A stretch of 26,879 nt of DNA from Firmicutes bacterium CAG:110. GTDB lineage: Bacteria; Bacillota; Clostridia; Oscillospirales; Oscillospiraceae. Location: positions 1,723 through 28,601 of the forward strand of contig HF988041.1 of assembly GCA_000434635.1 (NCBI GenBank), read 5' to 3'. A model generated the notes under the pieces. The model did no database searches, was not told the DNA's origin, and was given only the letters and a program-made list of their open reading frames with translations. Both the position numbers and the translations under genes were made by a program. Of this stretch, positions 6,916 through 14,179 are shown piece by piece (positions within the stretch are counted from its first letter, which is position 1; every line of letters begins with the position of its first letter).

Positions 6916-7867
6916 ACTTGCCTCGCTTTCTCGGCCGGAATTGCTCACGCTGACGTGTTTTTCTACGGCGTCTGCGCTTCTGGCAATGGCTGCCCCAGAT
7001 GCAGAAGACTAAAATTACAGCAACAGTTGCGATGCCAAGCAGGATGCCTTTGATATACTGCTGTTCCCAAGTGGATGCGGGGGTATCTTCCACCTGCAGT
7101 TTCTCTGCGGTGATGACTTCGGCCTCCTCGTAGGGGATGCGTGTCCCGCGAACGAGCAGGCGGTGGGTATTGATGCCAAAGGGGGTGCAGGTGACCAGCG
7201 TGCAATAGTCCTCACCCTCGGTGATTCCGAGGAAAGAGGTATCGTAAGGCAGGACGGTATGGATGGCATCCACCTGATAAGCAAGGGTTTCGTCCAATAC
7301 CTGCAGGTAGAACACATCGCCCAGCTCCAGTTTGTCCAGATCGGAAAACATCTTCTGTGTGGCCATACCGGAATGCCCCGTCAGGACGGTGTGCGTACCT
7401 TTGCCGCCGACCGGCAGAGAACTGCCAAGAAGATGGCCAACGCCGATATCCAGAGTTTTTGAATCAGTACCATGATAGATTGGCAGATTTACCTGAATCA
7501 TGGGAATTTCAATATAGCCCATGATCCCATCACCTGCCAGATTCAACAGGTTCTCGTAGTCCTCAGATGCCCACAGCAGTGCCTCTTTGGAGAATGCATC
7601 ACTGAGCTGTGTGCCGGGGGCGATGGCTGTGTTATACTCATTTGCATAACGTTCGGCCAGAATGATCTCAGAGTTGTCGACCTGCCGCAGCACTTCCAGA
7701 TACTGTGTATGGATCTCAGACTGGTGCCGGCTGTTATACCAGTTGCTGATCAGCGGATACAAAGTGATCCCGAGGGCAAACAAAAATACCAGTATGGCGC
7801 AGGCGATTGTGAGCTTCTTACGCGCTTTGGAAGAGAGACGGATGGATTTCGGAACTTTTTTCGGCAT
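6902..7867 (-). CDS. Class C (pilus-assembly) sortase, first copy
   Basis: A 321-residue pilin polymerase. It has a basic N-terminus and membrane helix (about 18-42), a helical lid region, the GYIEIPMIQVNLPIYHG core start, and the catalytic residues His165 (LTGHSG), Cys227 (TLVTCTPFG) and Arg236 (NTHRLLVRG). A second membrane helix (about 273-292) and a very basic Arg/Lys tail follow, a typical class C layout with both ends in the membrane. A canonical DPW/DPF lid motif is not obvious; the lid region reads LSDAF. The start follows AAAGGA with a somewhat long 13-base spacer. It lies directly downstream of the LPQTG pilin gene and is the likely polymerase for it. Confidence 0.93.
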   Translation of the reverse strand: MPKKVPKSIRLSSKARKKLTIACAILVFLFALGITLYPLISNWYNSRHQSEIHTQYLEVLRQVDNSEIILAERYANEYNTAIAPGTQLSDAFSKEALLWASEDYENLLNLAGDGIMGYIEIPMIQVNLPIYHGTDSKTLDIGVGHLLGSSLPVGGKGTHTVLTGHSGMATQKMFSDLDKLELGDVFYLQVLDETLAYQVDAIHTVLPYDTSFLGITEGEDYCTLVTCTPFGINTHRLLVRGTRIPYEEAEVITAEKLQVEDTPASTWEQQYIKGILLGIATVAVILVFCIWGSHCQKRRRRRKTRQREQFRPRKRGKYEKA

Positions 7868-7955
7868 AAAGATGTCAAAATCCTTTCCTTTATAGGTGTA
7901 GAGACGGGAAGGAAAAGCCAGTTCATCAGTTATAGCTTATGAACCATAGGACGGA

Positions 7956-7984
7956 AACGGAGGGGACGCTGGTTCCCCTCCGTT
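7956..7984 (-). terminator. Strong hairpin between pilin and sortase genes
   Basis: A perfect 10-bp stem (AACGGAGGGG with CCCCTCCGTT, 9-base loop) lies just after the pilin stop codon. On the minus strand it is followed only by TTTCCG, so it may act as a weak terminator or as an RNA-stabilising structure that keeps pilin mRNA more abundant than sortase mRNA. Confidence 0.5.
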
Positions 7985-7992
7985 ATCTGCGC

Positions 7993-10098
7993 TTAGTTGG
8001 AATTACACTTCTTCCGGAAAACCATCACGATGACAACGGCTGCGCAGGCCATCAGCAGGATGCCGATGATACTGAATGCCATAGTGCCGGAATCGCCGGT
8101 CTGCGGCAAATCAAAACCGCGGGTATTGATGACTTTCAGAGGAACGATGGCATTTGCACTGCCGTCATCGTCCAGCATGTTGACATTCTTGCTGTCGACA
8201 GTGGCGGATGCGGTCAGCAGGTGGTGCTCCAGATGGGGCTGAGGCATATTCTTGAGGTTGCCGGTGTCTTTGATAATGGCTGCATACCGGGGATCGTTCT
8301 GAACCAGCCCCAGCAGGTCGGAGGAGTAGATGTCACACAGTTCCGTGGCTTCGACCTGAGAAATGACGATTTTGATGTTGTCCTTGAGCAGCGTATAGCC
8401 ATTATCGGTTCGGACTTCAGTTACAGTATAAGCATCGTCCTCCAATCCCTTGACAATGACCAGCCCCTCACCGTCAGCGTTCTTGACGGGAATGAAGTGC
8501 GTAGCGTCTTTCTTGTCGGCTACATGGCCGACCACATAGTAGACACCCTCGTCTTTGTTCAGCTCCGCCTTGACATAGTACTTATCGGAATCATTCTGCA
8601 TGATGAATTCAACGTTGGCATAGTCGCCCTTGGCGTCGGAGAAGAGCTTTACCAGCTCTACGGCATAGGTGAAAATGTGCGCATCGTCAACCAGCGTGTC
8701 GTAGTAATCCTGGGAGGAACGCTTCCAAAGCATGACGACCTCGTTGGGATTACCGGAATTGCCGTAAACAACGGAATCATCAGAGTGCATGGTAGCCTTG
8801 TAAGTGATACGGACGGTGCAGTCGGAGTAACCGGAGTTTATCATGGAGGCACCGGTGTAAACGCGCTTGTTGGTGTTGATTTCATTCAGGCCCTGAGCGG
8901 TCATTTCAATGGTCATAACGGACTCGTTCTTGGAGGTGCTGGAATAGGATACTTTGAAGTAGCCCTTAGACTCATCCCAGCTATCCAGCAAATTGGTGCA
9001 GGCGGCATCGGAGAAGAACTCAATGAGAATATCGTTCTTGTTATAGCTCAGACCGGGAGACAATGTATCAATAAACGCCAGCTCGCTGTAGTAGGTACTT
9101 TTGCTGGTAATGGAGGCGAGCGTGGAGAGGATCTGGTAGTCGATGACGTCGCCGTCAGAAGCGGTTCCGGTGTTGGCATAGCCATCGGTGACGTCATTGG
9201 TGGCGCCCTTGTGTTTGCCGGTGTCGTTCACATTTTCCCGCAGGCTTTTGGTGAGGGTAGGAATGCCGGTCAGGTTTTTCGGATAAATGGTCACATCGTA
9301 GAGCCAACGGGTATTGCCATCGGTGGCATTGCTACCGGAAACGGGACTCATTGGGATGCTGAGGAAGAAGGGGGCGCAGGTGGAAGTGACCATTTCAGGA
9401 CACTTGGTCTCGGCAATGATATAAAGGCCAAGATCCAGATTGTTGGCCTGAGACTTACCGTAGGCACCGGTCAGGGGCATTGCGGTACCGCCATTGTTGG
9501 CAACGTAGGTTTCCAGTGCATTCTTAACGGTGGTGGAATTGTTCTGCAGAGCCTGTGCCAGAGCGTCAATCAGAACGTCGCTCTGATAGTAGTATTTCGC
9601 GTTATCCAGATGGTCAGCATTGGTATAACGATCAGCGCCATTTTCCAGCCCCAAAACAGTCAGCAGGTCTGCACCGACAGCCTTGTCGATGCCATACAGA
9701 ATTTCAATATGGTTATCGGCATCACCATCGTTGGCGGACTCGGTGTACTGAACAATGTCACCGACGCGCAGGTATGTGAACTCGACGCCCTTCACGGCAT
9801 AACCGTAGCTAACCTCGCCATTGCCAAGATCAGCGCTGTTATCATTATCGCCGGCACGTTTGGACTCGCCCAGAGTTTTGTTGACGTTCTCGTCGTATAC
9901 GCCGGTGGAGACGTAGGAGGAATCCCACACACCATCCTTTTCCGCGTTTGTAAGGTCGTATTTATACAGAGTAAGGCTGCCCTTGGCATCGAGGTCAATG
10001 GCTGTGTTGGGGACATCAGCAGCATGGGCGGCGGGGATACAGGAAACGATCATCATGATCGCAAGGCACATGGCCAGAATCTTTTTGACAGACTTCAT
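7993..10098 (-). CDS. Major (backbone) pilin, LPQTG-anchored, isopeptide type
   Basis: A 701-residue SpaH/FimA-like backbone pilin. It has a signal peptide (about 1-27, AHA/ADV) and an N-terminal domain starting NTAIDLDAKGSLTLYKYD. An E-box-like YIIAET lies at about 226-231, and a clear pilin motif RWLYDVTIYPK (264-274) has Lys274 as the predicted inter-subunit linkage residue. Further Ig/CnaB-type domains follow, with a second E-box-like YTVTEVRT late in the protein. The C-terminus holds the sorting signal LPQTG (664-668), a membrane helix and a KK-containing tail. The protein is secreted, locked by internal Lys-Asn/Asp bonds and polymerised by the adjacent sortase. The start follows GAAAGGATG. 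The gene lies below a terminator-like hairpin that separates it from the adhesin gene. Confidence 0.94.
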   Translation of the reverse strand: MKSVKKILAMCLAIMMIVSCIPAAHAADVPNTAIDLDAKGSLTLYKYDLTNAEKDGVWDSSYVSTGVYDENVNKTLGESKRAGDNDNSADLGNGEVSYGYAVKGVEFTYLRVGDIVQYTESANDGDADNHIEILYGIDKAVGADLLTVLGLENGADRYTNADHLDNAKYYYQSDVLIDALAQALQNNSTTVKNALETYVANNGGTAMPLTGAYGKSQANNLDLGLYIIAETKCPEMVTSTCAPFFLSIPMSPVSGSNATDGNTRWLYDVTIYPKNLTGIPTLTKSLRENVNDTGKHKGATNDVTDGYANTGTASDGDVIDYQILSTLASITSKSTYYSELAFIDTLSPGLSYNKNDILIEFFSDAACTNLLDSWDESKGYFKVSYSSTSKNESVMTIEMTAQGLNEINTNKRVYTGASMINSGYSDCTVRITYKATMHSDDSVVYGNSGNPNEVVMLWKRSSQDYYDTLVDDAHIFTYAVELVKLFSDAKGDYANVEFIMQNDSDKYYVKAELNKDEGVYYVVGHVADKKDATHFIPVKNADGEGLVIVKGLEDDAYTVTEVRTDNGYTLLKDNIKIVISQVEATELCDIYSSDLLGLVQNDPRYAAIIKDTGNLKNMPQPHLEHHLLTASATVDSKNVNMLDDDGSANAIVPLKVINTRGFDLPQTGDSGTMAFSIIGILLMACAAVVIVMVFRKKCNSN

Positions 10099-10158
10099 AA
10101 TGGTTAATACATCCTTTCAGTGTTGAAAAAGTAGTTTGTTGGTTGGCATCCATTTTGG

Positions 10159-10191
10159 AAAAAGAAAAGGCGCCGGGGGGACCTCGGCGCC
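10159..10191 (-). terminator. Intrinsic terminator between adhesin and pilin genes
   Basis: On the minus strand GGCGCCG pairs with CGGCGCC (10191-10185 with 10175-10169) and is followed by TTTTCTTTTT. It lies 31 bases after the adhesin stop codon. No convincing promoter is visible between it and the pilin start, so partial readthrough or a hidden promoter must express the pilin. Confidence 0.8.
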
Positions 10192-10222
10192 AGTAGAAAA
10201 AACGCATATTCATTTTCTCCCG

Positions 10223-13200
10223 TTACTGCTTCTTACGCTTGGTTACGAACAGAATCGCACCGCACAGGCTGCAGGCCAGAATCAATGCGATGGGCATGAG
10301 TACCAGAGACTTGGAGCCGGTTTCGGGAAGCTCATAGGTACGTACATTTACGACGGTCAAATCAACGGTGTACTCCTTATCGTCGGGCAGCCCGCCTTCA
10401 TAGGCGGTATCCGCAAGCAGCTGGAAACCATCGGGTGCGGCAGTTTCGGTCAGACGGTAAAGGCGTTCCGGATGCAGACCGGTGAATTCTACCAGACCGG
10501 TTTTATCCGAGATGAGGCGGCCATCTGTGAGGCCCTCGCTGGAGCAGGTGCCTTCTTTCGCATAACCGGAGTTGGAATAAACAACGGGTAGCCAAGAGGT
10601 ACCGTCCACGGACCATTCCAGCAGGAACTCAGCGCCAGCCAGAGGCTCACCTGTGGTATCGACCTTCCGAATTGCAATCTTGCCGGAGCGGAGAGAATTT
10701 GTGAAGCGTACCTCAGCAGTCCTCCCTTGGACGACAGTGACGGATTGGGGATTTTCCGAAACGCAGATGTAAGGACTGTCATCGGGGATTACCTCTTCAA
10801 CGGCATAAGTACCAGGATAGAGGTTCTCACTGACAATGAGACCGGATGCGTCTGTGATGAAGGGCGAGCCTTTTATTTCGTCACCGTTGATGTCTCTGAC
10901 GATGAAGGTCCATCCCTCAAGAGAGCCGCTGGAGGGCATGGACTTTATGACTTTGATTTTGCCGTACTGGGTGTTGACAAAGGTGATATCCACATCTTTG
11001 TGGGGCAGAATTTCAAACTCTTTAATGGACTCATCCACAAGCCAGTACTCATTTTCAAAGCGGCCTTCGGTGTCTCCGGATTCTCTGGCATAATAGATGC
11101 CGGGGTCAAGATATATACCGACCTTGCCGTCGGCATTTGTGGTAACGGTAGTCACCTTTTGGGTACATTCTTTATCGGAGTAAATGGTGATCTCCCAGCC
11201 TTCAAGGGACTCGCCGGTGTTGGTAGACTTATGGAACCAGCCCAATCCCTGCTCACGGTTATGCCATGCATCTTCTGTGGCCTTGCCTGCAATGATCGTG
11301 ACGGAGTGGTATCCCAGCTCGCAGTTCCAGTAGTCGTCACCGTTGGAAAGCTCCAGAACGGTATAGCTGCCGGGCTTGAGTTTGCCGGTGCTGGCATACC
11401 CCGTTTCGTCGGTGGTATAGTCGCCCACGACATTCCCGTCCGAATCCTGAACGCGGAACGTCCAGCCGCCGAGCTGATTGCCAGTGTTCGTCGTCTTACA
11501 GAAAACCAGAATGCCAAATTGTTCGTTGGTGTATTCGACTTCGGACTGTGTACCGGCAGTAATCGTAACCTGCTTTTCGACAACAGCATCGTAAGTCCAG
11601 TATGTTTCATCTCTGTCGTGAATCTCAACGACGTAATACGTGCCGGGTTCGAGCTTACTGGATGCTGCATAGCCGTCCTCACCGGTTGTAATGGTTTCTA
11701 CCAGCTCCCGGTCTGCATCCAAAATCTGGAAATTCCATCCTTCGGGGCTTCCGTCAACGGCATTCTTTTTTACGCGAAGATCGCCATTGTGGGTATTGCT
11801 GAAGGTCACAGATACCGTCGCATTCGCTTTGACGGTGATGGCCTTGACAGAAGAATCACAGACCCAGTAGGGATCATCCACCGCAATTTCCTTTGCATAC
11901 AGCTTCTGGGGAGACAAGCCATCTATCACAATGGTGCCGTCTTTGCCTGTTGTAAAGGGGGAACCTTCGATTGGTTGCGTGCAGGCGACATCCGTATAGA
12001 TCCCAATCTGCCAGCCGGAGAGGTTCTTTCCTGTATTGGTCTGCTTGATCAGTCTGACGGAACCGGGTTCCAGAGAGTTATGGAAGCTGACAGAGGCGGT
12101 GGTACCGTAGGTAATCGTCACCTTTTGGGGGTTGTCGCTTGCACAGCTGTACATTGCCTCAATATCATCGTCACGGTGTCCAAGCTCCTTGACATAGTAG
12201 GTGCCGATTTCCAGACCGGTAACGGAGATGGCACCCTTGGAATCCGTTGTATGGGGGCCGGACACCAATGTGGTGCAACCGGAATCGGAGTAGATTCCAA
12301 ATTCCCAGCCTGCCAGATTCAGCCCGTCGCTGGTCGTTTTGGTCAGACTGAAGTTTCCGGTTTTGATCTTATTGATGAAGGTAACAGAGGCTGCTGCACC
12401 CCCGGCGATGGTTACTTTCTGCGGATTGGTGCCGGAACACACATACTTCTCGTTTACAGAGGAATCCGTGTGGCCGATTTCTTTCACATAGTAGGTACCC
12501 GGGGTGATGCCGTCGACCGAAATGCTGCCGTTGGCATCCGTTGTATGAGGGCCGGAAACCAGAGTCGTGCAGCCGGAATCGGAATAAATGCCAAATCGCC
12601 AGCCGGAAAGATTCGACCCGTCATCCGTTTTCTTTGTCAAAGCCAGCCTGCCGGTATTGAGCTTGTTCACGAAGCTGACAGATGCCGTGCTGCCGTTGAT
12701 AATCGTAACCTTCTGAGGATTTGTGCTGGAGCATACGTACAGGCCCTCAATACCGGAATTGGTATGCCCCAATTCTTTGACATAATAGGTGCCAGCGGTA
12801 AGACCGGTAACGGAGATCCTGCCACTGGAATCTGTAGTGTGAGGGCCGGAAACGAGGCTGGTGCAGGCAGAGTTGGAATAGATCCCAAACTTCCATCCGG
12901 ATAAGTTCTTACCATCTTCCGTGGTTTTCGTCAGACTGAGATTACCAATCGCTTGCCCTTTTAATTTGAAATAGCCAGTCAGCGTACCGGACTCAGGACG
13001 GTATAGATTGATCGTCGTCTGGTAAGAGGAACCGGACATGTACCAAAGAGAATAGGCCGAGTTTTCAGCAGAAGGAATCGTCTTCGTCGCTTTGAAGACA
13101 GTAGACTCGGAGATGGTGCCAGTCTGGGAGATATAAAGCGTGTTGCCGGATTTGCGGAACTCTGCGCCATTGCCATTCGTGAAGCTGAACCCGGACAGAA

Positions 13201-13444
13201 CTCCATTGGAGTCGTAGACACTGGTTTCGTCTCCGGTCAGCGCAATGGTGGGTGCAGAGCTGCTGGAGCTGGAGGTAAAGCTCGGAATCTTCAGGGCAGC
13301 CTGAACGTAGCTGACCAGAGAGTTGTAGTTCGGGGCAAAGTAAGATACGGAGGCAGCACCGGCGTTGTAGAAAATGTTGCCTGCAGTTCCGCTTTCGTTG
13401 GCAGAATTCAGGACGAATGTTTCCGGATCCCGGAGACCGCACAC
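10223..13444 (-). CDS. 5'-truncated multi-CnaB adhesin, LPETG-anchored (thioester-domain family)
   Basis: A large surface adhesin or tip pilin. From the GTG at 13444 the frame encodes 1073 residues: the rear half of a thioester-type adhesion domain (1-160), then eight CnaB/SpaA-like repeats of about 90-98 residues (from ~166), a longer final pilin-like domain, LPETG (1039-1043), a membrane helix and a KRKKQ tail. Repeats 1-3 are very similar at DNA level (period ~290-297 bases). The GTG is not the real start. The same frame continues upstream with RIATQFLIYEIV, the conserved thioester glutamine motif (Gln codon 13463-13465), and then enters sequence belonging to another gene. The partner cysteine, the first half of the thioester domain and the signal peptide are missing. 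As it stands the protein could not be exported, so treat it as a broken or rearranged gene. Confidence 0.85.
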   Translation of the reverse strand: MCGLRDPETFVLNSANESGTAGNIFYNAGAASVSYFAPNYNSLVSYVQAALKIPSFTSSSSSSAPTIALTGDETSVYDSNGVLSGFSFTNGNGAEFRKSGNTLYISQTGTISESTVFKATKTIPSAENSAYSLWYMSGSSYQTTINLYRPESGTLTGYFKLKGQAIGNLSLTKTTEDGKNLSGWKFGIYSNSACTSLVSGPHTTDSSGRISVTGLTAGTYYVKELGHTNSGIEGLYVCSSTNPQKVTIINGSTASVSFVNKLNTGRLALTKKTDDGSNLSGWRFGIYSDSGCTTLVSGPHTTDANGSISVDGITPGTYYVKEIGHTDSSVNEKYVCSGTNPQKVTIAGGAAASVTFINKIKTGNFSLTKTTSDGLNLAGWEFGIYSDSGCTTLVSGPHTTDSKGAISVTGLEIGTYYVKELGHRDDDIEAMYSCASDNPQKVTITYGTTASVSFHNSLEPGSVRLIKQTNTGKNLSGWQIGIYTDVACTQPIEGSPFTTGKDGTIVIDGLSPQKLYAKEIAVDDPYWVCDSSVKAITVKANATVSVTFSNTHNGDLRVKKNAVDGSPEGWNFQILDADRELVETITTGEDGYAASSKLEPGTYYVVEIHDRDETYWTYDAVVEKQVTITAGTQSEVEYTNEQFGILVFCKTTNTGNQLGGWTFRVQDSDGNVVGDYTTDETGYASTGKLKPGSYTVLELSNGDDYWNCELGYHSVTIIAGKATEDAWHNREQGLGWFHKSTNTGESLEGWEITIYSDKECTQKVTTVTTNADGKVGIYLDPGIYYARESGDTEGRFENEYWLVDESIKEFEILPHKDVDITFVNTQYGKIKVIKSMPSSGSLEGWTFIVRDINGDEIKGSPFITDASGLIVSENLYPGTYAVEEVIPDDSPYICVSENPQSVTVVQGRTAEVRFTNSLRSGKIAIRKVDTTGEPLAGAEFLLEWSVDGTSWLPVVYSNSGYAKEGTCSSEGLTDGRLISDKTGLVEFTGLHPERLYRLTETAAPDGFQLLADTAYEGGLPDDKEYTVDLTVVNVRTYELPETGSKSLVLMPIALILACSLCGAILFVTKRKKQ
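12070..12950 (-). repeat. Three near-identical CnaB-encoding tandem repeats
   Basis: Three consecutive units of about 290-297 bases encode the closely similar blocks with FGIYS(N/D)S(A/G)CT and GTYYVKE(L/I)GH. Matching segments recur near 12257, 12552 and 12842. They are much more alike than the later repeats, indicating recent duplication or ongoing homogenisation. Confidence 0.75.
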
Positions 13445-14157
13445 AATTTCGTAAATGAGGAATTGCGTTGCGATTCTGAGCGGGACATGACAGACATGAC
13501 TCTTGCTTCGCAGCAGAGCCCTTCGTAGATCCGGTATGTGCCATCGCGGGTCTGATTCAGGTAGTAATACCGGCGTTTCGTAGCCATGGCGTCTTTTCGG
13601 CTGCCGACTGCCAGACCGGTATTGCGGTCAATGCCTTTGACAACATAATCGATTTCAGATCCGAGTCGCTTGGTAAGCAGGTAATGGTAGACTTCATAGG
13701 GGTCCTGCCCCCGCAAATCCTTGGGCAGGTCAACAATCATGGAGGCCATAATGACGACCTTATAATCGCCATGGAAAATTACAGCGCGCGACTCACCCTG
13801 ACCAGAATGCTTTTCAACACCCTGAATTCTATCGGTGAGATAGCGCCCGGTTTTCAGAGACTCGACCAGATCCAGAAACTTATCTCTGGCCTTATCGATC
13901 TCAGTCTGGATGCCGAGCGCGTCGTCAATCGCCAGAACTTCCATATTGGGCATGGGAACATTGAGCCGTTGCCTTGCCTGCCGGGGAGATGCGGTGGAAT
14001 GAGGAGCTTCGTTGCTGCCTTCGGGAGCTCCGGAGGTCTCGCCAGTGGATGCTTGATGCCGGGGCGGAACTTTCAGGACAGAATCGGTCTGGGACGGTTC
14101 ACTGTTTGGAGTTACGGGCGCATCATCGGGCGGTAGGCTGTTTTCGGTTGTGGACAT
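13408..14157 (-). CDS. Element-encoded protein of unknown function, 3' end replaced at a rearrangement
   Basis: The frame gives 249 residues from the ATG after a strong AAAGGAGG site. Residues 1-65 are a Ser/Pro/Thr/Glu-rich disordered leader. About 70-215 form a soluble alpha/beta domain (VLAIDDALGIQTEIDKARDK, then AVIFHGDYKVVIMASMIV). The stretch YVVKGIDRNTGLAVGSRKDAM resembles the end of an S1/OB-type module, and IYEGLCCEARVMSV resembles the first strand of another; this is a weak, memory-based likeness. After about residue 222 the sequence becomes low-quality (SRSESQRNSSFTKLC), exactly where the other frame begins to encode the adhesin thioester motif. So the natural C-terminus is probably missing. 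It lies 22 bases after the coupling-protein gene and was probably one of a longer series of conjugation genes. Confidence 0.7.
   Translation of the reverse strand: MSTTENSLPPDDAPVTPNSEPSQTDSVLKVPPRHQASTGETSGAPEGSNEAPHSTASPRQARQRLNVPMPNMEVLAIDDALGIQTEIDKARDKFLDLVESLKTGRYLTDRIQGVEKHSGQGESRAVIFHGDYKVVIMASMIVDLPKDLRGQDPYEVYHYLLTKRLGSEIDYVVKGIDRNTGLAVGSRKDAMATKRRYYYLNQTRDGTYRIYEGLCCEARVMSVMSRSESQRNSSFTKLCAVSGIRKHSS
13465..13505. other. Gene-fusion junction: conjugation operon joined out of frame to the adhesin
   Basis: Upstream of this point the minus strand encodes a cytoplasmic element protein; downstream it encodes the middle of a surface adhesin in a different frame. The junction holds a short direct repeat, GACATGAC at 13484-13491 and again at 13493-13500. 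Such a repeat could have served as, or resulted from, the recombination event. Deletion, programmed rearrangement and misassembly all remain possible. Confidence 0.65.
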
Positions 14158-14179
14158 AGGGTTTCCTCCTTTTGATAAA

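Noticed and set aside
7939..10107. A 722-codon open frame on the plus strand opposite the pilin gene
   Set aside because: It mirrors the pilin codon pattern, its product is a low-information Gly/Val/Ile mixture without domains, and the minus strand encodes an unmistakable pilin with signal peptide and LPQTG.
10727..12904. A 725-codon plus-strand open frame opposite the adhesin
   Set aside because: Its internal repeats are only the antisense of the CnaB repeats; there is no ribosome site and no recognisable domain.
12070..12950. Regularly spaced repeats as a possible CRISPR array
   Set aside because: The period of about 290 bases lies inside a coding frame and encodes CnaB domains; there are no short identical repeats with unique spacers.
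13444..13646. An upstream extension of the adhesin frame as its real N-terminus
   Set aside because: The frame stays open back to a stop near 13650 but has no ATG and no signal peptide, and beyond ~13480 it only shadows the other gene's codons.
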